Shown here one piece after another: positions 1 through 11,052 of a stretch of DNA of 64,000 bases. This stretch comes from Euryodendron excelsum (taxonomy: Eukaryota; Streptophyta; Magnoliopsida; Ericales; Pentaphylacaceae). Each line of letters opens with the position of its first letter. Positions within the stretch are counted from its first letter, which is position 1. The DNA lies in contig CM065385.1 in the NCBI GenBank assembly GCA_033060915.1, positions 18,536,501 through 18,600,500 on the forward strand. Direction: 5' to 3'. The position numbers and the translations under genes are program-made. Under the pieces are notes generated by a model. The model saw nothing but the letters and a program-made list of their open reading frames with translations, was not told where the DNA came from and did no database searches.

Positions 1-470
1 GGGGATTGGCATACTTCTCAAGATTGGTTAATCTCTCACATGGTGGCCCTAGCTTTGCTCTTCTGAAGATTATGGGTGTTTCTCCTCGAGGGAATGACGT
101 GGTTGACTGCCAATTACGTGTACTGCTTGCAAGGATTCATGAGGGGCACTCATATGCTCCTATAGTTGTGGAGGAGACCTTCGTGAGCCTTACTAGACTC
201 TGTTAGGGGGCTAGCGCACATTTTCGGGGATGTTCTTCACTATTTTAGCTTCGGGCAATCAGACACCTATTTGTTACTTATCTTTTTCAGCATACATGGT
301 ATCCCGAGTTGGAGGTCAATTGATTGGGGAGGTCGAAGGTGGGTTATTGTCCCATTCTCTGTTTCTTGTCGGTCATGGAAATTTGAGCTTTCTAATGCGT
401 GTGCCGATGCTGGAGATGTTTGAGGGGTGGCTTTAGCTCCTTTTTGTATTTAGCTCGTTCGCTGATTCTT
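1..470 (+). pseudogene. DUF7745-like accessory gene, C-terminal part (antisense in E1)
   Basis: The plus strand encodes a degenerate protein with the segment LLARIHEGHSYAPIVVEETF, which resembles the conserved 'I..G....P.I.AETF.SL' part of DUF7745, a plant domain found mostly in retroelement-associated proteins. A second frame (from about 230) continues with YMVSRVGGQLIGEVEGG and HGNLSFL. The same peptides recur on the minus strand near 50966-51260 in the right-hand copy, so this is a conserved block. The N-terminal half lies outside the window. The gene is antisense to the element that carries it, whose LTR and primer site read on the minus strand. It is broken by stops and frame changes. 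Function is unknown; the domain call is from motif memory. Confidence 0.6.
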
Positions 471-499
471 GTTTAAGAAATGGAGGAAGACATATAGTT

Positions 500-900
500 T
501 TTCTCCTTTCTTTCCTTTATAAAAATAGTTTATTTATACCAATTCTAAAAATGCACAGGTAAATGGGTGAATACATGTTATACATTTATTTTTATTTTTT
601 TTTTTTTTTTTTTTTGTTTTTTGTGAATGCATATGGAGTTAGATGCATGACCTATTTGGCATGTCCTACTTTTTTTTTTTTTTTTTTATTTTATGAATGC
701 ACATGTTCATACAGGAATGAAATTTAATGCACGTTATATTTTTTGGATGAATATACCTATAGGAATGGAATCGAATACATGCCACGCTTTTTGATGAATG
801 CATGAATAGTTACAAACTACATAGGAATTTAAAGGGATGTATAGGTTATACATGTTATGAATGCATTAATACTATAGGCTATTTACAAAGAACGTCTCGG
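500..900. repeat. Degenerate minisatellite-like AT-rich block
   Basis: Imperfect repeats of about 60-65 bp built around 'gaatgcat..' and 'acaggaatgaa' with long T runs. The inverted counterpart is at about 50520-50830 ('tgcattcaattc..tgtg'). Non-coding. Confidence 0.55.
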
Positions 901-2359
901 GATTACCCAAGGCTCATACTCTAGGGATTCTGTTTCCCTTCTAGGATTCTGCCCCATTCAGTTTTGTCCCATTCTTATCGGAGTGTGATAGCATTTGCAC
1001 CATTCTCCTGGGATCTTGACCTTTCAGTTTGCTATTCTATCCCTACTTTCTATAAGATTACTATTTGGGATTTTTCTGATCTCACTTGGTTTTCTCTCTC
1101 AGATCTCCAAAATACCACCATGGCTCGAGCGACAACTCACATGCCCTTTGCAGGGTGATAAACAGCTAAGCCCTCAATCCGAGAAGACTTCTTTTAGGAC
1201 CATAATGTAGGCTGGGTTTAGGAGTTGTAAGAAACGAAGGGATATTTAGGCTCAAAGATCTTCTTTTAGTGGGTTGTTTAAACCAAAACCATCTCAGCAC
1301 ACTTTGGAGCATGAGATTGCCCCTGCATTCCTCCCCAATTCTCCTTTCTCATCCTATTTGTCTTGGTATTGTTCAGGCTTATTTGGACTAAGCAATTTTC
1401 TTTGATCAGAAAGGACTTTAATTTGGATCGTAACGTAGGCTAGGTTAAGGAGTTTATAAATGAAAAGGATACGCAGGCTCAAATTTGATGTTATTTTCAA
1501 TAAGGTTTAGATCCGCACCATCCTTGGTTTGTCTTCCAGTAGGGTTTGGTCCCCTAATTTCCCCCTTGAGCTTCAGTAACACGTCTGGCTTGTTGAGTCA
1601 ATACCTTGATTTTGATGATAACAAAACATGGTTAAATGATCTAATAATTCTACTTAGTGTGCAGATGAATTATTAATTAGATCTTGACTTGAAGCTTATC
1701 ATAATAGAGGATTTATGATGAAAAGCATGATGAAGTGATGTATTCTACAAAGGTGATATTATAAGAAGAAAAAGAAATCTCAAGTTGATGAAAATCCTAG
1801 ATTGAAGATTGATAAGCATGAAAGAATAGCAGACTCAACAATGGTGATTTTATAAGGGAATGAAGATGATGGATATCAAAGAAGAAGAATGAAAATGATC
1901 AAAGTCTTGATTTAAAAGATTGAAGACTTTGAGTACTTGAAGATATCTTGCAAGAATGGAAGAAAAAGATACCAACTCAAAATATGAAAGTTTTCTTAGA
2001 AGATTTGAAGATGTCTTGAAGACATGGAAGGAATCACAAGATTTGGAAAGCTTTCTTGAGTTGTTGAAGTCCATGGAGAAGCCATGTTGATTGAAGAAAT
2101 GAAGATTCTAAGTCATGGAAGCTCTCTTGAAGATATTGAAGAAGACTTGAATCAATAGATGAAGCTATGATAATGGAAGAGCTTTACAAGTGATGAAAAT
2201 GAATAAAACTCACCTTGAATGGATTGAAGATGTTCTTGGAGTCATCTAATCTTGAAGAAGTGTTTGCAAGCTTTAAAAAGCCTATTTAGATGATCCTTGA
2301 AGAGATTGGAAGCTTTGAAAAAGAATGAAGAAAAGTTGCAAAAATATGGGTTTTTGGAA

Positions 2360-2615
2360 AAAGGGTCGACTCCTCAAGTTAAAAGAGCCGACTCATTCGA
2401 ACAGAGCCTTGGAATTCTACTGGAAGCTTAAAAGAGTCGACTCCTGGCCAAAAAGAGTCGACTCATTGCAACAGAGAACAAACAATTCTGCAGACTGCTG
2501 AAAAGAGTCGACTCCTGGGACAAAAGAGTCGACTCATTTGAACAGAAACTTGAAAAATCTGCTGAAATGCAAAAAGAGTCGACTCATTGAGAAAAGAGTC
2601 GACTCCTAGACTCTA
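2360..2615. repeat. Array of GAGTCGACTC palindromes in the Copia LTR
   Basis: About eight copies of the 10 bp palindrome GAGTCGACTC (two with one change), usually after 'aaaa' and followed in turn by 'cctgg' and 'attga/attgc'. They lie in the U3 part of the LTR, 90-340 bp upstream of the TATA box. Each copy contains a GTCGAC site. Confidence 0.85.
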
Positions 2616-2702
2616 ACGGCTAGTTTTCTGACAGACGGTATGGGCACAAACACAACCAAATCTTCTCCCATACTTCTCCAACGGCTAGAATCGATCCATA
2701 CC

Positions 2703-2710
2703 TATATATA
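2703..2710 (+). promoter_or_regulatory. TATA box of the Copia LTR
   Basis: TATATATA within the LTR, about 0.65 kb before its 3' end, followed by a mixed-composition leader. The position fits a U3/R boundary. Predicted from sequence only. Confidence 0.5.
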
Positions 2711-5700
2711 TGAGATATATACAGCTTCAAAGAAGGAGATAAGAGCAATCATACCATTCATATCAAGTGCATCAAAGCTGAAAATCACCTGCACCTAACT
2801 GTTACATATTCTTGCTGAGTGTTTAAAGTTATCCATTGAGTTGTATTCATTTGTATACTCACTAGGAGAGTCACTCTTTGTATAATCTTCATTCATTCTT
2901 GTTTGGGTGGGTTTGTAACCTTGTAAGTTTAAGTGTTCTTGGGAAAAACCCTTGTAAGTTTAAGAGAAGCTTGGACAAAATCTCTTGGGTTTTGAAAGCT
3001 TGGGAAGAAGCTTTTGTAAAGAGTGAGCTGGGCACTCGTGGCACAACCAGCGGCTGTGTAAGGTGTATTGCATAGTGGAATTCCTTCGAAAGGATCGAAG
3101 AAGAGAGGACGTAGGCAAGGTTGGCCGAACCTCTATAAATCTGGTGCATATTTCTTCTGCCTCTGTTTTGCTTACTTGCTTATTATGCATGCTTGCAAAT
3201 ACTTGCTCTAATGTACACTTCATTTGCTTGATACATATACTTTGATTATTTGTTACTAAAATCCATAAACGATTTTTTAGTTGAAACTCTTGTTAAAAAT
3301 TCTATAAAACCCAATTCACCCCCCCTCTTGGGTTGCCTACTTGGGCCAACATGGCTCATCTAGATCAAACAATTCTTTTTTTAATCGGAGAAGACTTTAA
3401 CAGGGTTGTAATGTAGGCCGCAGTTTCGGGTTTTTACAAAAAAGGATAAAGGCTCGAACCTATTGCTTTTATTGGGCTTCTTTATTACCTAGGATCACCT
3501 TTGAATAACTATATATTCTTCAAGAAGTTCAACTTTCTTGTAGTTTGATCCTTGACATTCTAACGGAGTTGCCCCTTCATTTTCTTTTTTCTTTTTTTAT
3601 TTCTTTTGACTTGCCCCGTGGTAGCTTTTTCTCTTTGCTTTTATGTTTCTTCCCTTTCTTTTTGCTTTCTACGAGACGAACATTTCCACAACTTCTTTCT
3701 TTTAGATATTTTCCTTAGCATTTCAATTTAACCCATTGTGCGCGGTGATCCCTAGGTTGGGGTTTCTTTCTAGAGAAAAGATAACTGGCTCAATAGGTTT
3801 GACAAGGGTTGCTTTTATCTGTATGGGAAACAAAATGAGGGTCTCTCTTCATTTTGAACAAGATTGCTTGATCCATAGAGCCTTCGTGTTACTTCAGCTT
3901 AATGGTCGATGACATTTTCTATGAGATCTTCCACTGCTTGTCTGCCCCAATGTGGGGGGATGGTTTCGGATCGGGGTTGACAAAAAAAAAAAACTTCCGT
4001 CTTCTGCGAGGCACTAGTGGGTTAAGCAAAAGGGGATGTTTTTGTGTATGGTAGCAGAATTGTGGGCCTCTAATCATTTCAAATTGAATTGTTTAGTCCA
4101 TAAAGCCTTTGTACACAATTTAGATAATATTCCTAGAGATGGTGTGTTTTTGCCTGTGAACCCCAATATTCTACTGAATCAACTATTCTGTGTTTACCCC
4201 AGTGTGGGGGATGGTTATTGGTTTGGGGACATCTGAATAAAAATCAGTTACAGCTCTAGTGGGCTGAGCAAGGGGTAGTGTTTATTTAGGATAAATAAAA
4301 CAATGGCTTCTCATCATTTCGAAGACTCAGCTGCCCATCGCTTAGCTAGGATATCATGCAAGAGTCGCCTCTTCAATAGAATTTGCACCTCTTTGTTGAG
4401 ATTGTCTTCCTCCTATCTCTCATTCTCTCTTTGTCTCTCAAAGGTTTTAACCCCTTTAAAATGGGTTGTCCATGCTATCCCATCCTTTAAATCGAGTCAT
4501 TTACCAAATGGGGGAGAATCCCTAAATGTGACAATCTTCCACAAGAGTATGAGACAAAGGAGATAAACTGACAACTACCTATTTTCATTTAAAAACATGA
4601 TTACATGGCATGCAATGTTCATTTAAAGAAGATATGCGAGAAATAGAAAGACGAAAAGAAAATAGACGAATTTTGTGAAAATCTCCCTTTTCTTGTGGAT
4701 CTCTCGGTGAGAACCCCTGACAGGGTTTTGGAAATGTCAGCTTCTTTGGCATTTCATTCTTCGGGTGTATCACCAAATGACAGAGGGCAGATTGACAGAT
4801 CTCTTGCGGTGTTTGGCATGCATTCGAAAGTTAGGAGATTCTTTTGTAGTAATGTACATGTTTGACAGAACTTTGCAAATGATGAAGCCTTTTTCTGCAT
4901 GGACGGTGATTGTCGCGGCATGGCGGGGAGGTAACGTCTTGCAGATGAATGGTTAGTTCTTCTTGCTCCTTGATGTAGGTTCGGCCTCTTCTAACAACTA
5001 AGCTTATCCTCCCATGAGTTTGAATTTGGTGAGGTGCTAGAGGGATTCCATGAATTCAGTCATGTTCTCTGACCTACAAAAAGAAAAAGAAAAACAGAAT
5101 GTAGTTAGCATGTGGAGTTGGAGGTTCTATGCGATGCATATCCTATGAAGGTCCCTTCTTTGAGGGAATCTAGGCATGGTGACAAGTCCATTTTGGGGGT
5201 GGGGTTTTGCCCCTATTATGCAATACAATACTTCTTCGACGTGGGCCGATTGATGTTTCCTTTTTTGGGCAATCCCGCCTCCATGGACTGAGAGAGATTT
5301 GGGCCTTTCTCGAGATATGGTTCTATGCATGCCATGAATCCTTAGGGTTTAAGAACCCGTAGGAGTTTTATTAGGTTCGATTAACATGAGATTGGATTGC
5401 TCCTTTCTCTCTACGGTTGATTAGATGCATGAGACTGAAATGACTTGAGTTTCTTGGAACTCTTATCTCTGAATGGATATAGATGCATGAACATAATAAA
5501 CGTGAACATGTGAGCAGTATGATAACAATAAATGAATGGTTTAGAAAAACCCCATTCTTGTCTTGCTTTTGCCTTTGATTCTCTTGGTATTTGGAGATGA
5601 AAAGGGGGAGGACAGAAGACAAGAAACAAAAGAGAATGTAAGTGCCTTGATTTGAAAATTTTTATGCAATGCATGTCCTAGAGGTGCCCCTACTTAAGAG

Positions 5701-7059
5701 AAGAACTAAACATGATGTACTTGCTCACTTTTGGAGATAGGGGATTTGCCCCTATATGCAGATACCTTAACGTCAAGTGGGAACCTTCATCCATTCATCC
5801 GTTCATCCATCCATTCATTCACAGGGAATAAAGAAGTATATTTAACTTTTGGGTTTAAGATACAAAAGAATTAAAATACATTTCGATGAGGGAAGGAGGA
5901 ACATGTTTCTTTGGACTTCCACCTATCTAATTTTACATAAGGAATCCTAAACTACTCTTGAGACTTCGGATTCACCTTCGTTGGATTCGATGTCGAGGAG
6001 GTCGCTGAGAGACCTTGTTGATCAGTTGCCTCTTGTCTTCTTGGCAATCCTATATCCGTGAGCATAGAGGGATTGGGGCCCTCTTAATGGAATGACTTAA
6101 AATGCATGCAATGATTCCTTAGGGTTAACGTGGGAACCCTTAGGGTTTGGGTAGATTTAATGCACAAGAGAGTGACCTTGGTGTCACTCTCAATGGATTG
6201 ATCATATGCATGAGAATGCAGTGATTTGAGTTACTTGAAACTCTTGTCTTGACATGGAATACGGGATGCATGAAAATGGATGCATAGAGTATAAGGAGAG
6301 AGAATACAGTTGAAGTAAACGTGCATGTATGAGCAGTTAGACAAGCATTATAACAGTAAGAATACAGTCATTATAACAACAAGAATAAGCAGGTATAAAT
6401 GAAAGTAAGAGCAGTCGCCCTTTCCTCCATGGTTTTGAAAATAGTGTGTGTGTCTTAAATCCAGCAGAGGTTCGGCTATGCAATGGTGTCTATATGAGCA
6501 TGAGGTTGAGGGTTGACTAATCTGTCCTAAAAAGACTCGGTCCCCGGATCTTCAAACCTAGACCCACTCCTCGCGGTGGTACCATGATCGGTTGGTGATC
6601 CGAGCTGGGGAACCATCAAGAGGCCGTAGGCGAAGAAACTAATACAACATTTTGCCCACAACCAAAACACTATTCCCCTTTTCTAACTAGAAAGGACATA
6701 TCAGGATAAAATACAAGTATGCAGAATGCAGGTGCACATACAGTGTGTGTGTGATTTTTAAAAGTAGAGAAAAGAGCCCAACAACTCCCATTCAACATGT
6801 TCATCACATTCATGTATGACAGTTAAAATTTAAACAAAAAGCGCACCTACAAAACAAAGATGCAAGAGTTATTATGTGGATGGCAAACTTAATACAAGAT
6901 AATATGAATAAATGAATGTGTTTTTTTTTTTTTTTTGTGAAAATAATTTCTGAAAATTTTGTTTTGAAAATTTAAAGTGAATAGGATTAAACAAACTAAT
7001 TGAAGACTCTACATGGGTGAAGGGTAAAGAGACATGACAATAGCCTAACCCTCTAAATG

Positions 7060-7077
7060 TCCCAAGTGGAGTCGCCA
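7060..7077 (-). other. Primer-binding site of E1
   Basis: On the minus strand the two bases after the LTR end are followed by TGGCGACTCCACTTGGGA. This form (TGGCGACTCCACT..GGGA) matches the primer-binding sites I associate with Tat/Ogre-type Gypsy elements. It fixes E1's orientation as minus and marks 7080 as the inner LTR edge. Confidence 0.75.
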
Positions 7078-7599
7078 GCTGTTGCGCCCAGATTTTTCGC
7101 ACTTGAGGAATACACACACAAGCGGAAAAAACACTGTACTCTCTCGTTATAACTCACCCTCCTAAAAGAATGAATGCTACTATGTTTGAATTGAAAATTG
7201 GTTTGAATAAAGGGCTTTTCGAAAACATTTGGAGTTGCCACCTAACTTGATTAAGGTGGGTTAGGCCACCTAAAAACTAAGCATAATCCGAAGACTACAC
7301 TTGGGGGTTTTGAAAACGATTTTGAAAATACTTCCTCAAGAGAGGGTTTTTAGGAAAACAGGTTGTTTGGCAACATTTAGAAAATAATTAAGCCCTTTTT
7401 GAAAATAAACTCCATTTTGGTCTTTCGAAAACAGTGATCTAGGTTCGGAGATTGGTTACATGTAGGGAAGACGGACTAAGCCATCACCCTACCCCGCCCT
7501 TACGGTACCTACATGTCTGTTTACCCTAGATTCACCTATGAGAGTCTTCAACTAATAAATGTCCAATCCTATTCACTTTAGAAAACAATTTTGAAAAGA

Positions 7600-9560
7600 A
7601 TGATGCATGAGATGTAAGTGCAAGAAAAAGAGAATTGGAAAATAGATTTGGAAAAGAAGAATTGAAGTTTGAAATTGGAAAGAAAGTTTAGAAATTGAAA
7701 TTGAGGATTGAAAATAGATCTTTAGAATTGGAAGTTGGAAATAGATTATGGAATTGGAGATTTGAAAGAAGTTGTGGAAATAGAAGCTTGAAAAAGGTTG
7801 TGGAATTTGAGATTTGAAAAAGGTTCTGACTGCACCCATGAGGGATGCCTACGTATCCTTTTTGAGGAATCAGGTCAGTCGTAGTTCGGACAAGAGTCCG
7901 ATAGAAAATAGAAGGTATGATTGGGGGAAAGAGATTGAATTGGAATTTGGATTTGATTTGAATTTAGAATAGAAGATTGGAATTTGAAATGGAAGAATAG
8001 AGACTCTAGACCTAGGAAGATAGGATTTAGAAATGACTCGAGATTCAGAAAGACTTGACTTGAATGTTGGACTTGGAAGATCGAAGAAAGATTGGATTTA
8101 GGAAGGGTTCAAATTAGGAAAGGTCTGATTTAGGAAAGTTTCAAAATAGGAAAGAGTCATTTTTGGAAAGTTCTCGAATTAGGAAATTTTTTGAATTATG
8201 AAAGTTTCATTTTAAGAAAGTTTCAATTTAGGAAAGTGTTGGATTAAAAAAGTTTTGAAATAGGAAACATTTCATTTTAAGAAAGTTTCGAAATTGAAAA
8301 GTTTTGAATTTGGAATGTTTTGAAATAGGGAAGTTTTGAAAGTTGGAAAGTTTAGAATTTAGAAAGTTTTAGATTTAGAAAGATTTGAAGTTTAGGAAAG
8401 TTTAGAATTTTAGAAAGATTCAAAATTTGAGTTTTAGAAATTCTTGAAATTAGGAAAGGTTTTGAGTTTAAGAAGCGTTTGAAAACTTAGATTTGGAAAG
8501 TTAAGATTTGGAAAGGGACGTAATTAAGAAAGGTGTGAAAGCTTAAAGTTTAAGGAAAGATTCAAAATTTTAAGTTAAGGAAACTTAAGGTTTGGGAAAG
8601 TACTGGATTAGGAAGGATTTGAATTAGGAAAGATTTGGATTTGGAAGGAATGAGATTCCTATTTCCTAAAGCAAAGGATTGAATTTTGTTTCTAAAAAAA
8701 GATGTTTTAATTTTGTTTCCAAGAACGGAGGATAGGATCTATTTTCCTAAATGTGGAGATTGGATTTGGTTTCCTAAAGGGAGGATTGGATGGATTTGGA
8801 AAGATGGAGTTTTGGAAATTCTAGATATTGAAGACTATAGTTTTGATGTAGAAAATAGGTTTTGGAAGCCTATGATTTTGATGTAAAAAAGGAGATTTTG
8901 AAAACCTAGGTTTTAAGGCAAGTTCGAAAATCATGTTTTTGGAAAGAAAATTAGGGTTTCCTAATTGTTAGCTCTAGGGCCTGACTTGGACTACAGGAAA
9001 GAGTTTTTCGAAAAATGCATTTTTGGAAACGATGATTTTTAGAAGGAAATCCTAGAGAAGAGTTTTTAGAAAGGGATATTTTTTGAAAGAAATCCTAGAG
9101 AGGAGTTTTTGGAAAGTAAACTTGAAAGGAGTTTTAGGAAAAAAGATTCGGAAGAAGCTTTTAGAAAAGATGTTTTTGGAAAAGTTGTTTAGGAAGGAAA
9201 CATAAGGAGTATTTTTGGAGAGTGAACTTTGAGGAAAGCGTTTTTTGGAAAGGTGCTTTTAGGAAATATGTTTTTGGAAAGAGATTATTGGAAAGGAGTT
9301 TTTGAAACAATTTTGGAAAGGAGATTGGAGAGAGTTTTCTAAGAAGGAAAGCTAGGGAGTGTTTTTATGAAAGGAATTTCGAAAAGAGTGTGTTTTGGAA
9401 AGGAGTTGAAAAGGAAGTTTTGAAAATAGATTTTTGGAGAGAGTTTTTAGAAAACAATTTTGGAAAAGAAATTGGAGAGGATATTGAAGAGAATTTTTAG
9501 AAAGTATGTTGAAAGAGAATTTTTTAGAAGGAGAGATTTGAAGAGAGAGTTTTTAGAAAT
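7600..9560 (-). repeat. Purine-rich (plus strand) degenerate 'ggaaagttt' tract
   Basis: About 2 kb of loosely repeated 'ttaggaaagtttngaa' units, G+A-rich on plus and pyrimidine-rich on the LTR sense strand. It is found at the same LTR position in all five family-E LTRs. No coding potential. Confidence 0.8.
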
Positions 9561-10499
9561 TATATAAAATATCTCACTTTCCTAAAACAATTCTAACCAT
9601 AAAAAGCTTAGAACCACTTTAAGATAGTAGTTTTGACCACAATAATGTTTTGAAAATATGGACCGTGTTGGTCACTTTAAATGTAACACTTTCCTAAAGC
9701 AACCCTAGCCACGAAAGGCTAAAATCACCTTAGGATTGTGATTTTGAAAGCATGTTTTCAAAAAGAAGATTTCGATGCAAGTTTGAAGACGATGTTAATG
9801 CGAGCTTTGAAAACAAGTTTAAAAATGAATTTTGAAAGAATGCAAGATCATGATATGCACAATACAAATTGGGGTCGTGAACATACAAGGTTAAATGCTT
9901 CACCACATAATTAAAGGGGGCCAAACCCACGTGGTCTTCGGTTAAACTAAAAGAAAGCCCCTCGACACGGTGACTCTCCAATAGCTTAATCCTACACATG
10001 GATCAGGAATTCTCTTATTTCAAGCATACAAGATGGGGGAGAAGAAGATAGGGGATTAAAATAGAAGAAAACCCAAGTGGGTTAGGAGAGAGAAGAGAGG
10101 GGGAAGAATGTGTAAACGTAAATAAGAAGCCTACCTTGTGTCTTATTATTTTGCTTAGCTTTGCGCAATTTGCTTTGCTTGTCTTGCTTCGGTCTTCACT
10201 TCAATCTTCAAGAGTTTATCTTCAATCTTCAAAACTTCAGATTGCAGCATTTCAAGTCTTCAAAGGAGGCTTTGGAGGCTAGTGTATGAGTATATGAGAG
10301 TGTATGAGAGTGTATAGGAGGCTAGGGTTTGGAAAACCTAAGGAGACTAGGGTTTAGAATGGCTATGAGCTCTGTATATCGAAAAGTAAGATTTTTAGAC
10401 TGAGTTTGCAGACCTCTTTCATGCTAGAGGAGGCTCTATATTGATGCACAAGGGAATGACCTGGCGCATGTTGCAGTGGCGCTAGGGCAAATTTCCTCC

Positions 10500-10522
10500 T
10501 GGCGCCACTACTAGTGGCGCCA
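10500..10522. repeat. Perfect 11+1+11 inverted repeat, GGCGCC type (E1 LTR)
   Basis: Arms tggcgccacta and tagtggcgcca around a single base. The arm contains the palindrome GGCGCC. It lies just upstream (in sense) of the decayed TATA position. Confidence 0.9.
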
Positions 10523-11052
10523 ACAACTTAGGAAAGTTCATTAAGTCGGCAAGGAACATATCTTTGGAAGATTTGGGCGCCTGTACTAGTGACTACCATG
10601 TAATTTTTAGCCTAGCTTCACTAGGAGTGACTCCGGAAAGCCCGGGAAGGACTTCAAGGACCGGGAAGGGCCTGGAAGGCTAGAAAAGAGCAGGAACCCT
10701 TAGAATAGAGTCCCGAAGGTATCAGCCTTGAAAAAGGATGACAAGAATTGTCGGAAGGGTTGATCGGGCCATTAGGGGCAAAATGGTCAATTGGATCGAA
10801 AAGCTACCGGGACGGACTCAGAATGTCCTGGAAGAAGACTTGAGATTTTAAAAATAATATTTAGAATGTTTCCAAAGGCTACCGGTTAGATACTTAGAGC
10901 CGGTGTAGTCGGAAAAGGCGACGGGCCCACCAGGGGCAAAACGGTCATTTTGCACCGGGTTTACCGAAACTAACTCAGAATGATCCGAAAAGATAATAAA
11001 AGGTTGAGAACACTATAAGAAGCATTCTCGGGAGGTTACCGGTCTGACACCC

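Larger units (their letters stand above)
1591..3351 (+). mobile_element. Solo LTR of a Copia SIRE/Maximus-like retrotransposon
   Basis: A 1761 bp unit begins TGTTGAGTCAATACC and ends GGGCCAACA, the TG...CA ends of an LTR. It is flanked by the 5 bp direct repeat tggct at 1586-1590 and 3352-3356. The related copy at 22334-22360 shows the uninterrupted site. The start 'ttgattttgatgataacaaaacatg' region, the 'ggacgtaggcaagg..ggccgaacc' block near 3110 and the C-run 'cacccccc' near the end are typical of SIRE/Maximus-type Copia LTRs. No internal region remains, so it formed by LTR-LTR recombination after insertion into E1. It reads plus, opposite to E1. Confidence 0.88.
1..7079 (-). mobile_element. 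Family-E element E1, internal region (truncated by window edge)
   Basis: This is the internal region of a giant-LTR Gypsy-type element read on the minus strand, starting at the primer-binding site next to the LTR at 7080. It is closely similar, in inverted orientation, to about 46184-51260. Examples are the T-rich and G-rich 'cccagtgtgggg' blocks near 3945 and 4198, matched near 48950 and 49200, and the block at 6520-6640 matched at 46620-46740. No gag, protease, RT or integrase is visible, so the copy looks non-autonomous or fully decayed. It holds a Copia solo LTR at 1591-3351 and an antisense DUF7745-like remnant at the left edge. The rest is non-coding repeat sequence. Confidence 0.8.

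Noticed and set aside
8940..8970. Telomere-like ttaggg/ccctaa
   Set aside because: Only single copies ('ttagggtttcc') occur, here and in the matching place of the other LTRs; no tandem array.
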